Assembly (NCBI GenBank): GCA_036559125.1
Contig: DATBTT010000061.1
Location: 1 to 64,000 of the forward strand
Direction of reading: 5' to 3'
Source: JALYTZ01 sp036559125
GTDB taxonomy: Bacteria; Vulcanimicrobiota; Vulcanimicrobiia; Vulcanimicrobiales; Vulcanimicrobiaceae
DNA length: 64,000 nucleotides
In this document: positions 16,821 through 23,876 of the stretch, piece by piece
Layout: the number at the start of each line of letters is the position of its first letter
Position numbering within the stretch: position 1 is the stretch's first letter
Notes under the pieces: generated by a model
Told to the model about the DNA's origin: nothing
The model's database searches: none
The model's input: the letters and a program-made list of their open reading frames with translations, nothing else
Made by a program: the position numbers and the translations under genes

Positions 16821-18917
16821 ATGTTTGGCATGACGATGCGGGCGTCTTTGCTCGCGGCGCTCTTTGCATGCGCGGCAGCCCCAGCGCTTGCGGCGGCTCA
16901 GTTTTCCATGGACGATATCTTATCGGCCCCCTTCGTGGATAATTTGACGCCGTCGGCCGATGGAGTCGCATTGGCATTCACCGCGCACGAGCGCGGCGCG
17001 CACAATGTTTTTATACGCAATGGCGCGCACGCCCGGCGCCTTACGGCCTATACTCGCGACGACGGCCAGGAGATTTCCGACCTTTCGGTCGTACCCGGCG
17101 ACTCCGCGGTGATGTACGTGCGCGGCGGCGACGCGAACCGGCACGACGAGTATCCCAATCCCACGACGCTCGCCGATCCGCCGCTCCAACAGATTTGGGT
17201 CGTGCCGGTCCGCGGCGGCGCGCCGGTGCTCGTCGGCCAAGGCCATTCTCCGGCGGTGTCGCCCAACGGTAACCGCGTAGTTTGGATTCTACGCGGGCAG
17301 CCGATGAACGCGACTCTACGGGCCGGGTCGCGTACGTTGCGCGTCGGGAAGGCTACTTCGCTCTTCGCCATCCGCGGGCGTTTGAGCGATCCGCGCTGGT
17401 CACCCGACGGCTCGCGAATCGCCTTCTCGAACGAGCGCGGCAACCACGGCTTTATTGCAATCTTCGACGTGGGGCGCAAGACGCTCGTATTTCCAACGCC
17501 CAATTTCGCGTACGACGCGTATCCGGTGTGGTCGCCGGATAGCTCGCGCATCGCGTTCGTTCGCGCGCCCGGTCTGCGCGAAGACGCCTCGGCTTATGAC
17601 GATCCGCAACGCGACGCGCCGTGGACCTTGTGGGTCGCCGACGCCGCAACCGGAACCGCGCACCGGATTTTTTCCGCTGATCCCGGCATGGGTTCCGTGT
17701 ATTACGAAACCGACAGCGCCTCCCAACTCTTCTGGTCGAAAGACGGCTACATCGCGTTTCCCTGGGAAAAGGACGGCTGGCGCCATCTCTACAGCGTTCG
17801 CGCGGAGGGTGGAGCACCCAGACGGCTGACGCCCGGCGACGGCGAGACCGAAACCGTAAACGAATCGCGCGACGGGCGGCACCTGCTGTACCAAACCAAT
17901 ATCGCAGACATCGATCGCCGGCATATCTGGAGCGTTGCATTTGACGGCGGGCCGCCGTCGCAATTGACGAAGGGGCCGCACAGCCAATGGGCGCCCCGGT
18001 CGCTGGCAAACGGCGCGATCGCGTTCATCGATGCGGACTACCGGCATCCGACTGCGGTGCAGATTCGCAGCGCGCGCGGGGACGTGGCTGCGCTCGACGG
18101 CCCCGCCGTGCCGGCGTCTTTCCCTGCCGACGCGGTCGTGGAACCGAAATTGGTGACCTTCAAATCTCTCGACGGACTCCTGTTACACGGCCAGCTCTTC
18201 GTGCCCGCATCCGACACCGGGAGGCATTGCGCCGTTATTTTCGATCATGGCGGATCGGAACGGCAAATGTTACCCGGTTTTCACTACATGGAAGCCTACA
18301 CGAATCTGTACGAGTCCAACCAGTATTACGCAAATCGCGGCTGCCTCGTGCTCTCGATCAACTATCGCAGCGGAATCATGTACGGTCATGATTTCCGCGA
18401 GGCGAAAGATTACGGATATCGGGGCGCGAGCGAGTACCAAGATGTCTTGGCCGGCGCAAAATTCTTGCAAGCGCGCGGCGACGTGGATCCGGGACGCCTC
18501 GGCATATACGGGCTCTCATATGGCGGTTACTTAACGGCCCTCGGTCTTGCGCGCAATTCCGACGTATTCAAAGCGGGCGTGGATATGGCGGGCGTGCACA
18601 ATTGGGCGACGCTTCTGGACAACGATTACGGTAGCAAACAGGGAACCCCGGCTCAACGCGCCGTCGCGTACGCAGCGTCGCCGGTTGCTTCGATCGATAC
18701 CTGGCGCTCGCCGGTCTTTCTCTCGCAGGGCGACGACGATCGCAACGTCGCTTTTTCGCAAGGCGTCGATTTGGCGACGCGGCTGCAAGCCAAGGGCGTT
18801 GAAGTGCGGCAACTCGTCTTCCCCGATGAGACGCACGAGAATCTCGTCTACGCGCACATGCTCGCACTCTACGAGCTTTCGGCAAACTGGCTCTTGGGCA
18901 AACTTAACGCGCGGTAA
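16821..18917 (+). CDS. Exported S9 (prolyl oligopeptidase) family peptidase
   Basis: The 698-residue protein has a cleavable signal peptide (cleavage probable after ALA near residue 25). A TolB/WD40-like propeller spans roughly residues 40-400, and the C-terminal alpha/beta hydrolase domain carries GLSYGGYLT with Ser566. GDDDRNV (Asp near 640) and DETHEN with His672 complete a catalytic triad. It probably degrades peptides in the periplasm or outside the cell; DPP-IV/acylaminoacyl-peptidase relatives are the closest type. A strong ribosome binding site (AAGGAGGT) nine bases before ATG 16821 fixes the start against an upstream in-frame ATG inside ppx. Confidence 0.92.
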   Translation: MFGMTMRASLLAALFACAAAPALAAAQFSMDDILSAPFVDNLTPSADGVALAFTAHERGAHNVFIRNGAHARRLTAYTRDDGQEISDLSVVPGDSAVMYVRGGDANRHDEYPNPTTLADPPLQQIWVVPVRGGAPVLVGQGHSPAVSPNGNRVVWILRGQPMNATLRAGSRTLRVGKATSLFAIRGRLSDPRWSPDGSRIAFSNERGNHGFIAIFDVGRKTLVFPTPNFAYDAYPVWSPDSSRIAFVRAPGLREDASAYDDPQRDAPWTLWVADAATGTAHRIFSADPGMGSVYYETDSASQLFWSKDGYIAFPWEKDGWRHLYSVRAEGGAPRRLTPGDGETETVNESRDGRHLLYQTNIADIDRRHIWSVAFDGGPPSQLTKGPHSQWAPRSLANGAIAFIDADYRHPTAVQIRSARGDVAALDGPAVPASFPADAVVEPKLVTFKSLDGLLLHGQLFVPASDTGRHCAVIFDHGGSERQMLPGFHYMEAYTNLYESNQYYANRGCLVLSINYRSGIMYGHDFREAKDYGYRGASEYQDVLAGAKFLQARGDVDPGRLGIYGLSYGGYLTALGLARNSDVFKAGVDMAGVHNWATLLDNDYGSKQGTPAQRAVAYAASPVASIDTWRSPVFLSQGDDDRNVAFSQGVDLATRLQAKGVEVRQLVFPDETHENLVYAHMLALYELSANWLLGKLNAR

Positions 18918-18924
18918 AGGTGGG

Positions 18925-18930
18925 TACACT
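18925..18930 (+). promoter_or_regulatory. Candidate -10 element of a leaderless transcript
   Basis: TACACT lies seven bases before ATG 18938 in the context GGGTACACTCAC, which resembles GGGTATACTCTC before the gene at 21413. No ribosome binding site is correctly spaced for ATG 18938. The -35 region is weak. Confidence 0.35.
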
Positions 18931-18937
18931 CACCGAC

Positions 18938-19417
18938 ATGCGAAACGTCATAGTTGGTGCGGTCGCCGGCGCCGCCGGCACCATGGTCTTGGATATGGCA
19001 AGCTACGGTGACATGGCCGTACGCGGGCGGCAGTCGAGTAACTTGCCGGCGGAGGTGATTCGCCGCGTCGCCGAGCGCGCCGGGGTTGAACCGCTGGGAA
19101 AGCCCGACGACCAGGTGGACGATGCGACGAAGAATAGGCGTAGCGCGCTCGGCGCGTTATCAGGATACGGCGTCGGCCTGACGGTCGGTGCGCTTTACGG
19201 AATCGTTCGCCCGGCGATGCGGGGCGTGCCTATGCTGTTTGCGGCGGTCGTTCTCGGTGGCCTCGTCATGGCCGCAAGCGACGTTCCGGCGGCAAAACTC
19301 GAAGCAACCGATCCCACGACGTGGAGCACGGACAGCTGGATATCGGATATCGTGCCGCACGCACTCTATGGTTTGACGACGGCGTTTGTCTTCGATGTGC
19401 TAACGCGGGAGCGGTAG
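18938..19417 (+). CDS. Predicted inner-membrane protein of unknown function
   Basis: The protein has about 159 residues with ATG 18938 (165 with GTG 18920). Hydrophobic stretches occur at the N-terminus (VIVGAVAGAAGTMVLDMA), twice in the middle (LSGYGVGLTVGALYGIV, MLFAAVVLGGLVMA) and at the C-terminal HALYGLTTAFVFDVL, giving three or four membrane segments. A soluble acidic loop separates the first two. It resembles small YagU/DUF1440-like membrane proteins in layout, but I cannot assign it firmly. It follows the S9 peptidase by 20 bases. Confidence 0.65.
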   Translation: MRNVIVGAVAGAAGTMVLDMASYGDMAVRGRQSSNLPAEVIRRVAERAGVEPLGKPDDQVDDATKNRRSALGALSGYGVGLTVGALYGIVRPAMRGVPMLFAAVVLGGLVMAASDVPAAKLEATDPTTWSTDSWISDIVPHALYGLTTAFVFDVLTRER

Positions 19418-19432
19418 TCTCCCGGGCGGAAG

Positions 19433-19966
19433 ATGACCCGCATGTCCGAAGGTGACGTGTTTCGCTCCGTGCTCGAAGCGCGGCGCGCCTGGAACGATTA
19501 TCTCGAAGCCGCAGATGAAGACGAAGATGAGGTGTACGAGGCGTACCTCGATGCTGCGGCCGATGCGGTCCCGCTGGTCAGTGGGCTCGTGGAACTGTGC
19601 GTCGAGGCGAATCTCATCGCGATTTCCGCACGAGATCGTGAAGACCGCTACGTGGATTTAGCCGCGACGTTGGCGCGCGCGCATTCCGATGCGATCATCG
19701 AAATCGTTGCCGACATCGTTCTCGGGCATTCCGAAGAATTGCCCGCGTTCGAGCGGCGCGGGGGTCGTGAAGACGACGAAGAGCAGCGTTTCAATCGAGC
19801 GCGTGAGATGTTTCGCGAGATGAGCCGCCCCAACGTAGGCCGGGCAATCGACGAGCTGCGGCAGCTCCGCGACGAGTTTACGCGCGCCGGTCAGGAAGCC
19901 AATGCGGACCGCTTGAGCCAGGTTCTTGGTCTCTTGCAGATTTCACCGCCAAAAATCGGGGAATGA
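19433..19966 (+). CDS. Acidic cytoplasmic protein of unknown function
   Basis: The 177-residue protein has no signal or membrane segment. It is mostly helical and markedly acidic (EAADEDEDEVYEAYLDAAADA near residue 25, REDDEEQR near 125). A GGCGGAAG sequence sits just before ATG 19433; ATG 19442 is an alternative. The stop is seven bases before the DUF2630 gene, suggesting a two-gene unit. I do not recognise the family. Confidence 0.65.
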   Translation: MTRMSEGDVFRSVLEARRAWNDYLEAADEDEDEVYEAYLDAAADAVPLVSGLVELCVEANLIAISARDREDRYVDLAATLARAHSDAIIEIVADIVLGHSEELPAFERRGGREDDEEQRFNRAREMFREMSRPNVGRAIDELRQLRDEFTRAGQEANADRLSQVLGLLQISPPKIGE

Positions 19967-19973
19967 GAAGCGC

Positions 19974-20216
19974 ATGAAGGACGTCGACATCCACGCACAC
20001 ATCGAGGAACTGGTCGCCGAGGAGCATCAACTCTTGGAGCGGGGCGAAGCCGGCGGTTTGAACGCGACCGAGCACAAACGTTTAGACGACGTCAACGTCC
20101 AGCTCGATCGTTATTGGGATTTACTGCGGCAGCGACGCGCGCGGCGTGACGCCGGCCAAGACCCGGGCGTCGCGCACATACGTTCTGGCGACACGGTCGA
20201 ACGCTATCGCCAGTAG
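19974..20216 (+). CDS. DUF2630 family protein
   Basis: The 80-residue protein matches the known small family in outline: ELVAEEHQLLERGEAGGL, then a long helix with LDRYWDLLRQRRARRDAG and the C-terminal VERYRQ. The Trp-Asp-Leu-Leu-Arg-Gln-Arg-Arg-Ala-Arg block is its hallmark. Function is unknown; the sequence suggests a small helical hairpin. ATG 19974 is chosen over an upstream frame that lacks family similarity and overlaps the previous gene. Confidence 0.88.
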   Translation: MKDVDIHAHIEELVAEEHQLLERGEAGGLNATEHKRLDDVNVQLDRYWDLLRQRRARRDAGQDPGVAHIRSGDTVERYRQ

Positions 20217-20232
20217 ACCGGCCTGGAAGGCG

Positions 20233-20562
20233 CTAGGCCTTCTCCATCGTTTGTGAGTCGAGGCTTTCCACGATCTCGAAGACTTCGCTCAATCCCGCAA
20301 CTTCGAATAGTTTGCGTACCTGCGGCGTCGGCGCGATGATCCGCACGTGGCTGCGCGGGTTCCGCTGCAACATCTGCTTGCGAAGACGTATCATGCATCC
20401 GAGCGCCGTCGAGTCCATGTACGCGGTGTCGACGAAATGCAACTCCGCGACGTCGGCTGCTGCGGCCGGTTCCAGCGCCGCCGCCAGTTCATCTCGCCGG
20501 AATAGATCGAACTCGCCGTAGAGTTCTACGGTGACGATGCTTAGGGGCGGCTGCTCGGTCAT
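20233..20562 (-). CDS. STAS-domain anti-sigma factor antagonist
   Basis: The 109-residue single-domain protein shows the SpoIIAA/RsbV pattern: VTVELYGEFDLFRRDEL, then ELHFVDTAYMDSTALGCMIRL with the conserved phosphorylatable Ser in DST. Such proteins bind anti-sigma kinases when dephosphorylated. The start is ATG 20562 (MTEQPPL); the longer upstream frame runs through the tRNA-Leu region and is not coding. It faces the DUF2630 gene with a 16-base gap. No kinase partner is adjacent, but a PP2C phosphatase gene lies at 60.5-62.5 kb. Confidence 0.88.
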   Translation of the reverse strand: MTEQPPLSIVTVELYGEFDLFRRDELAAALEPAAAADVAELHFVDTAYMDSTALGCMIRLRKQMLQRNPRSHVRIIAPTPQVRKLFEVAGLSEVFEIVESLDSQTMEKA

Positions 20563-20693
20563 GGCCACGTTCTTAGGCACCGTTGAAAAGGGACCCTGGC
20601 CGTTCGGCCCACCTAGAGCGTCCAATAAACTGGGTGCTAGCGAGCGGCAGGCAGTAACCTCGACACCACGAGCCAAACAGGCCGGTACGACAT

Positions 20694-20777
20694 GGGATGA
20701 TGGTGGAATCGGCAGACACAACAGACTTAAAATCTGTCGCCCGAAAGGGCATCCGGGTTCGACCCCCGGTCATCCCA
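20694..20777 (+). tRNA. tRNA-Leu (TAA anticodon)
   Basis: The acceptor stem GGGATGA (20694-20700) pairs with TCATCCC (20770-20776), with A as discriminator. The anticodon arm ACAGA/TCTGT encloses the loop CTTAAAA with anticodon TAA. The long variable arm GCCC-GAAA-GGGC is typical of a leucine tRNA. The T-arm GGGTTCGACCCC is intact. The 3' CCA is not encoded. Confidence 0.95.
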
Positions 20778-20790
20778 AACTCCCCCAGCG

Positions 20791-20832
20791 TGTCATCCTG
20801 AGCCTGTTGAAGGACGGAGCCTGTCGAAGGAC
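20791..20832 (+). repeat. Dispersed repeat, two partial copies
   Basis: The sequence contains TCATCCTGAGCCTGTTGAAGG followed by a second partial unit GAGCCTGTCGAAGGAC. It belongs to the family with core CCTGAGCCTGTCGAAGG, also present near 26590, 29804-29895 and 52431. It lies between tRNA-Leu and its probable terminator. Confidence 0.7.
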
Positions 20833-20886
20833 GACCCGGTTCGAGGACGAGCTACTGTTTGGACCCGAAACGGTCGAAAACTATAG

Positions 20887-20909
20887 GACCGGCATTTGGG
20901 CCGGTCTTT
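20887..20909 (+). terminator. Candidate intrinsic terminator after tRNA-Leu
   Basis: GACCGGC (20887-20893) pairs perfectly with GCCGGTC (20900-20906) around a six-base loop and is followed by TTT. The T-tract is short, so efficiency may be modest. Confidence 0.5.
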
Positions 20910-20935
20910 CGCCGTTACGCGGGCCGGGAGGTCGG

Positions 20936-21145
20936 ATGGAACCGCAATATCTTGACCGTCAATTTACGCTCGCGCAATCCGAACGCGCCTTCGGCTTGCT
21001 TGCGGCCGCGGGTTTTGGGGTAGACCTCGAAGACTGTTTGGGCGCTCCTCGCACGATCATAGCGGGAATCGTCGAAACTGCCAGGCGCAAGACGGTCGCC
21101 GAGATTCTGGAACTCGTCATCGACGACGACGCAGAAGCGGCATAA
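20936..21145 (+). CDS. Small protein of unknown function (69 aa)
   Basis: ATG 20936 is preceded by GGGAGGTCGG, a good ribosome binding site. The protein (MEPQYLDRQF...) is soluble and mixed alpha-helical with an acidic C-terminus (VIDDDAEAA). A longer open frame in the same phase runs back through tRNA-Leu and is not credible as coding. No family recognised. It is followed by an A-tract and a perfect hairpin. Confidence 0.6.
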   Translation: MEPQYLDRQFTLAQSERAFGLLAAAGFGVDLEDCLGAPRTIIAGIVETARRKTVAEILELVIDDDAEAA

Positions 21146-21176
21146 AAAAAACCATGCCGCGCCAGGATGGCGCGGC
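21144..21176 (-). terminator. Hairpin with U-tract on the minus strand
   Basis: GCCGCGCC (21156-21163) and GGCGCGGC (21169-21176) form a perfect eight-pair stem with loop AGGAT. The plus strand has eight A residues before the stem (21144-21151), so the U-tract follows the stem only on minus-strand RNA. No minus-strand gene lies immediately upstream of it. It may act mainly to stop antisense transcription. Confidence 0.5.
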
Positions 21177-21210
21177 GCCCAGTTGGCTTATAGCACGGAG
21201 GTTTAGAGCC

Positions 21211-21375
21211 ATGACGCAACTTACATATCGGTGTGCCAAGGGCCACCTCACGACGATCCGGCGTTGCGGTTGCGACGTACGCGACATGTTGGATCTCTCG
21301 GTTCTCACCGCGCCCTGCCCCGACTGCGGTTCGCCGGTACGGCTGGCGCAATTGGAGATGTCTTCGCACGATTGA
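21211..21375 (+). CDS. Small zinc-ribbon-like protein (54 aa)
   Basis: ATG 21211 follows ACGGAGGT, a strong ribosome binding site. The protein contains Cys and His residues in the pattern YRCAKGHLTTIRRCGC and a CPDC pair further on, enough for one zinc ribbon. Such small proteins often act as zinc or nucleic-acid binding modules. The role here is unknown. Confidence 0.65.
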   Translation: MTQLTYRCAKGHLTTIRRCGCDVRDMLDLSVLTAPCPDCGSPVRLAQLEMSSHD

Positions 21376-21400
21376 ACCGGGGCGGCCGCGTTTTAACGGG

Positions 21401-21406
21401 TATACT
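21401..21406 (+). promoter_or_regulatory. Candidate -10 element of a leaderless transcript
   Basis: TATACT, a near-consensus -10 hexamer, lies six bases before ATG 21413 with no ribosome binding site between. No clear -35 is seen at 17 bases, but a GGG just upstream matches the context of the 18925 site. Confidence 0.4.
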
Positions 21407-21412
21407 CTCGCC

Positions 21413-21589
21413 ATGAACGAGCGAGAAGACCACTTTCAGGACGACTTTACCGACAATGAGGAAGCAAGTCCGGCGATGCGCGAAAAGGCGTCGCACGATT
21501 TGAACCTCGACGGCGATCAAATCGATTCGCAAGCCGATGACGAGACCATGCGCGACGATCGCTTCGGTCAAGACGAAAAGAAAAAGTAG
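21413..21589 (+). CDS. Small acidic, probably disordered protein (58 aa)
   Basis: The protein (MNEREDHFQDDFTDNEE...) is dominated by Asp, Glu, Gln and Lys, lacks hydrophobic core segments and ends in DEKKK. It looks intrinsically disordered. It may be transcribed from its own leaderless promoter. It is followed 17 bases later by a second small acidic gene. No family recognised. Confidence 0.5.
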   Translation: MNEREDHFQDDFTDNEEASPAMREKASHDLNLDGDQIDSQADDETMRDDRFGQDEKKK

Positions 21590-21606
21590 ACGCGTTAGGA
21601 GCAATC

Positions 21607-21813
21607 ATGGAACGCGAAATACCGCATAACGACGATACCGCGCAATCCGAACAAACCGAATTGGACCGTCGCAAGGGCGTCGCTGCGATGCACGACGTCG
21701 ATCCGCAACCGGCAATCGAGCGCGCGCAGGCAATCTACGGCGACACGGATATGAATCCAAATGCCGACGACCAACGCAGCGCCCATCATGCCGAAGAAGA
21801 CGAACACCTCTAG
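21607..21813 (+). CDS. Small acidic protein of unknown function (68 aa)
   Basis: The start ATG 21607 follows AGGAG. The sequence (MEREIPHNDDTAQSEQTELD...) is polar and acidic with Asn/Asp-rich parts and no hydrophobic segment, like its upstream neighbour. The two may form a unit. Translation is supported by the ribosome binding site. Function unknown. Confidence 0.5.
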   Translation: MEREIPHNDDTAQSEQTELDRRKGVAAMHDVDPQPAIERAQAIYGDTDMNPNADDQRSAHHAEEDEHL

Positions 21814-21863
21814 CGCGTAAAAGCCGCAACCGAACCGGGCGCGCCGGTGTTTAGGCGTGCGTT

Positions 21864-22952
21864 ATGAGTGCGCTCTTCTCACCCATCAGTTTTCGCGCGT
21901 TGACGTTACCAAATCGCGTCGTCGTGTCGCCAATGTGCCAGTACTCGGCAATCGACGGCACGGCGAACGATTGGCACGTCGTCAATCTCGGGCAATTCGC
22001 GCTCTCCGGTCCCGGAATCGTGTTTTCCGAAGCGACGCACGTCAGCGCCGAGGGGCGCATCACGCCGCGCTGCTTGGGTTTGTACAGCGATGAAAACGAA
22101 GCCGCGCTGTCCCGCGTCGTGCGCTTCGTTCGGGATTGGACGAAGAGCGCTTTCGGCGTGCAGTTAGCTCACGCAGGACGCAAGGCGTCGACCAATCCGC
22201 CGTGGGAGGGCGGTGGCCGCTACGACGGTCCCGGACACTGGCAGCCGGTCGCACCGAGTGCAGTCGCCTACACCGACGGATGGCACGTTCCGCGCGAACT
22301 AGACCAAATCGGCCTGCGCGACGTCCGCGACGACTTCGTTACCGCGGCGCGTCGCGCCGATCGTATCGGAGTCGATGCGATTGAGTTGCATTTTGCGCAC
22401 GGGTATCTCGTCCACGAGTTTCTCTCGCCGCTTTCCAATATGCGCACCGACGCATATGGCGGCAGCCGCGAAAACCGCATGCGGTTTCCGCTCGAACTCT
22501 TCTCCGCCGTTCGCGCCGCGTGGCCCGCTCACAAACCGCTGGGCGTCCGGATCTCCGCTAGCGACTATGTCGAAGGCGGGTGGAACCTCGACGACTCCAT
22601 CGCCTTGGCTCGCGCGCTCGCGCCGCTCGGCTGTGATTTCATCGATTGCAGCGGAGGTGGCCTGTCGCCGTTGCAGCACATCGACGCAGTGCCCGGCTAC
22701 CAAGTAGGTTTTGCGGAGGCGGTTCGTCGCGGTTCCGGCGTGCCGACCTTTGCCATCGGCCTCATCACCGACCCTGCGGAGGCCGAGGCAATCGTCGCCG
22801 CCGGCCGGGCCGACTGCATAAGCCTCGCGCGCGGGTTTCTGCGCGATCCCCGCTGGACGTGGGATGCGGCCGACGCGCTCGGCGGGGACCCGTTCGTCCC
22901 CAATCAATACGTGCGCGGGCGCAACGCGGCGGTACCCGCAACTCGGCGCTAA
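21864..22952 (+). CDS. NADH:flavin oxidoreductase / old yellow enzyme, YqjM (NamA) type
   Basis: The 362-residue FMN TIM-barrel ene-reductase begins with LFSPISFRALTLPNRVVVSPMCQYS. The Cys in SPMCQYS is the redox-tuning residue of the YqjM subgroup. QLAHAGRKAS carries the substrate-binding His region, HFAHGYLVHEFLSPLSN follows, and the phosphate-binding end is AGRADCISLARGFLRDP. It reduces activated C=C bonds with NAD(P)H. Length is normal. It stands alone between small acidic genes and etfBA. Confidence 0.93.
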   Translation: MSALFSPISFRALTLPNRVVVSPMCQYSAIDGTANDWHVVNLGQFALSGPGIVFSEATHVSAEGRITPRCLGLYSDENEAALSRVVRFVRDWTKSAFGVQLAHAGRKASTNPPWEGGGRYDGPGHWQPVAPSAVAYTDGWHVPRELDQIGLRDVRDDFVTAARRADRIGVDAIELHFAHGYLVHEFLSPLSNMRTDAYGGSRENRMRFPLELFSAVRAAWPAHKPLGVRISASDYVEGGWNLDDSIALARALAPLGCDFIDCSGGGLSPLQHIDAVPGYQVGFAEAVRRGSGVPTFAIGLITDPAEAEAIVAAGRADCISLARGFLRDPRWTWDAADALGGDPFVPNQYVRGRNAAVPATRR

Positions 22953-23028
22953 GCGTACGCCCGCTCGACCGCGCGGTTCGAGGTTTTTCCGCGCGGCGGC
23001 AGGTTCGCTTCGGGACCGGCACCAAAGA

Positions 23029-23060
23029 AGCCGGGTTCCTCCCGGCTATCGGCCGGGTTT
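23029..23060 (+). promoter_or_regulatory. Possible attenuator: two mutually exclusive hairpins before etfB
   Basis: AGCCGGG (23029-23035) can pair with CCCGGCT (23041-23047). The same CCCGGC can instead pair with GCCGGG (23052-23057), which is followed by TTT and, after CGCGCG, TTTTT. The shared arm gives an antiterminator/terminator arrangement just upstream of the etfB ribosome binding site. It could also simply terminate the upstream oxidoreductase gene. Confidence 0.4.
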
Positions 23061-23087
23061 CGCGCGTTTTTGGAGGTCTTACCCCAC

Positions 23088-23876
23088 GTGAAGATCGTGG
23101 TTACCGTAAAGTTGGTGCCCGACACCAACGCCGCTAAGCGGATCGATCCTTCGACGAAACGGCTGGTGCGCACCGGTATCGACACGGTCCTCAACCCGTA
23201 CGACGAATACGCACTCGAAGCGGCATTGCAGCTCAAAGAACGATTGGGCGGCGACACGACCGTAACCGTCTTCAGTATGGTCCCCGACACCGGGAAAGAA
23301 GTCATTCGCAAAGCGCTTGCAATGGGCGCGGACGATGCGGTGATGTTGAGCGACGCACAACTCGCGGGCAGCGACGTCTGGGGCACCGCCTACGTCATTG
23401 CCGCCGCCTTGAAAAAAATCGGATTCGATTTGGTCGTGTGCGGCGGACTGGCCGACGATGGAAGCACCGGCGGCGTACCCGGCGCGCTTGCCGAGTATTT
23501 GGGCGTTCCCGGACTCACGAACGCGCGTCATCTCGACGTGACCGACGGCAAAATCGTTGCGCAGCGCGAAACCGACAGCGGCTATCAAGTCGTCAATGCG
23601 CCGTTGCCGGCGCTCGTGAGCGTGACCATGGCGGTTGGCGAACCGCGGTATCCGTCGCTCAAAGGCATTATGGGCGCCAAGAAAAAGACGATTGCGGCGA
23701 TGAGCGCGGCCGATCTCGGACTCGACGGTGCGGTCGGAGAGACGGGCGCAAAGACGGAGTTGCTCGAAGCGGCAGCCCCCGCGCCGCGCGCGAAGGGCCG
23801 CGTCGTTGCCGCCGAAGACGGCGCTTCAGGCGCCAAAGCTATCTTCGACTTTTTGAAAGAGAAAAAACTCGTCTGA
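23088..23876 (+). CDS. etfB: Electron transfer flavoprotein subunit beta
   Basis: The 262-residue subunit begins VKIVVTVKLVPDTN and carries LNPYDEYALEAALQLKE, LAMGADDAVML and VCGGLADDGSTGGVPGALAEYLG, which line the AMP/FAD site of the ETF beta family. It ends with a short KAIFDFLKEKK segment. With EtfA it passes electrons from acyl-CoA or similar dehydrogenases to the membrane quinone pool. Start GTG 23088 follows a GGAGGT site; the stop overlaps the etfA ATG by one base. Confidence 0.95.
   Translation: MKIVVTVKLVPDTNAAKRIDPSTKRLVRTGIDTVLNPYDEYALEAALQLKERLGGDTTVTVFSMVPDTGKEVIRKALAMGADDAVMLSDAQLAGSDVWGTAYVIAAALKKIGFDLVVCGGLADDGSTGGVPGALAEYLGVPGLTNARHLDVTDGKIVAQRETDSGYQVVNAPLPALVSVTMAVGEPRYPSLKGIMGAKKKTIAAMSAADLGLDGAVGETGAKTELLEAAAPAPRAKGRVVAAEDGASGAKAIFDFLKEKKLV

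Noticed and set aside
20531..20935. Long plus-strand open frame through the tRNA-Leu gene
   Set aside because: It passes through the tRNA and repeat region and has no family similarity; only the last part (from ATG 20936) looks coding.
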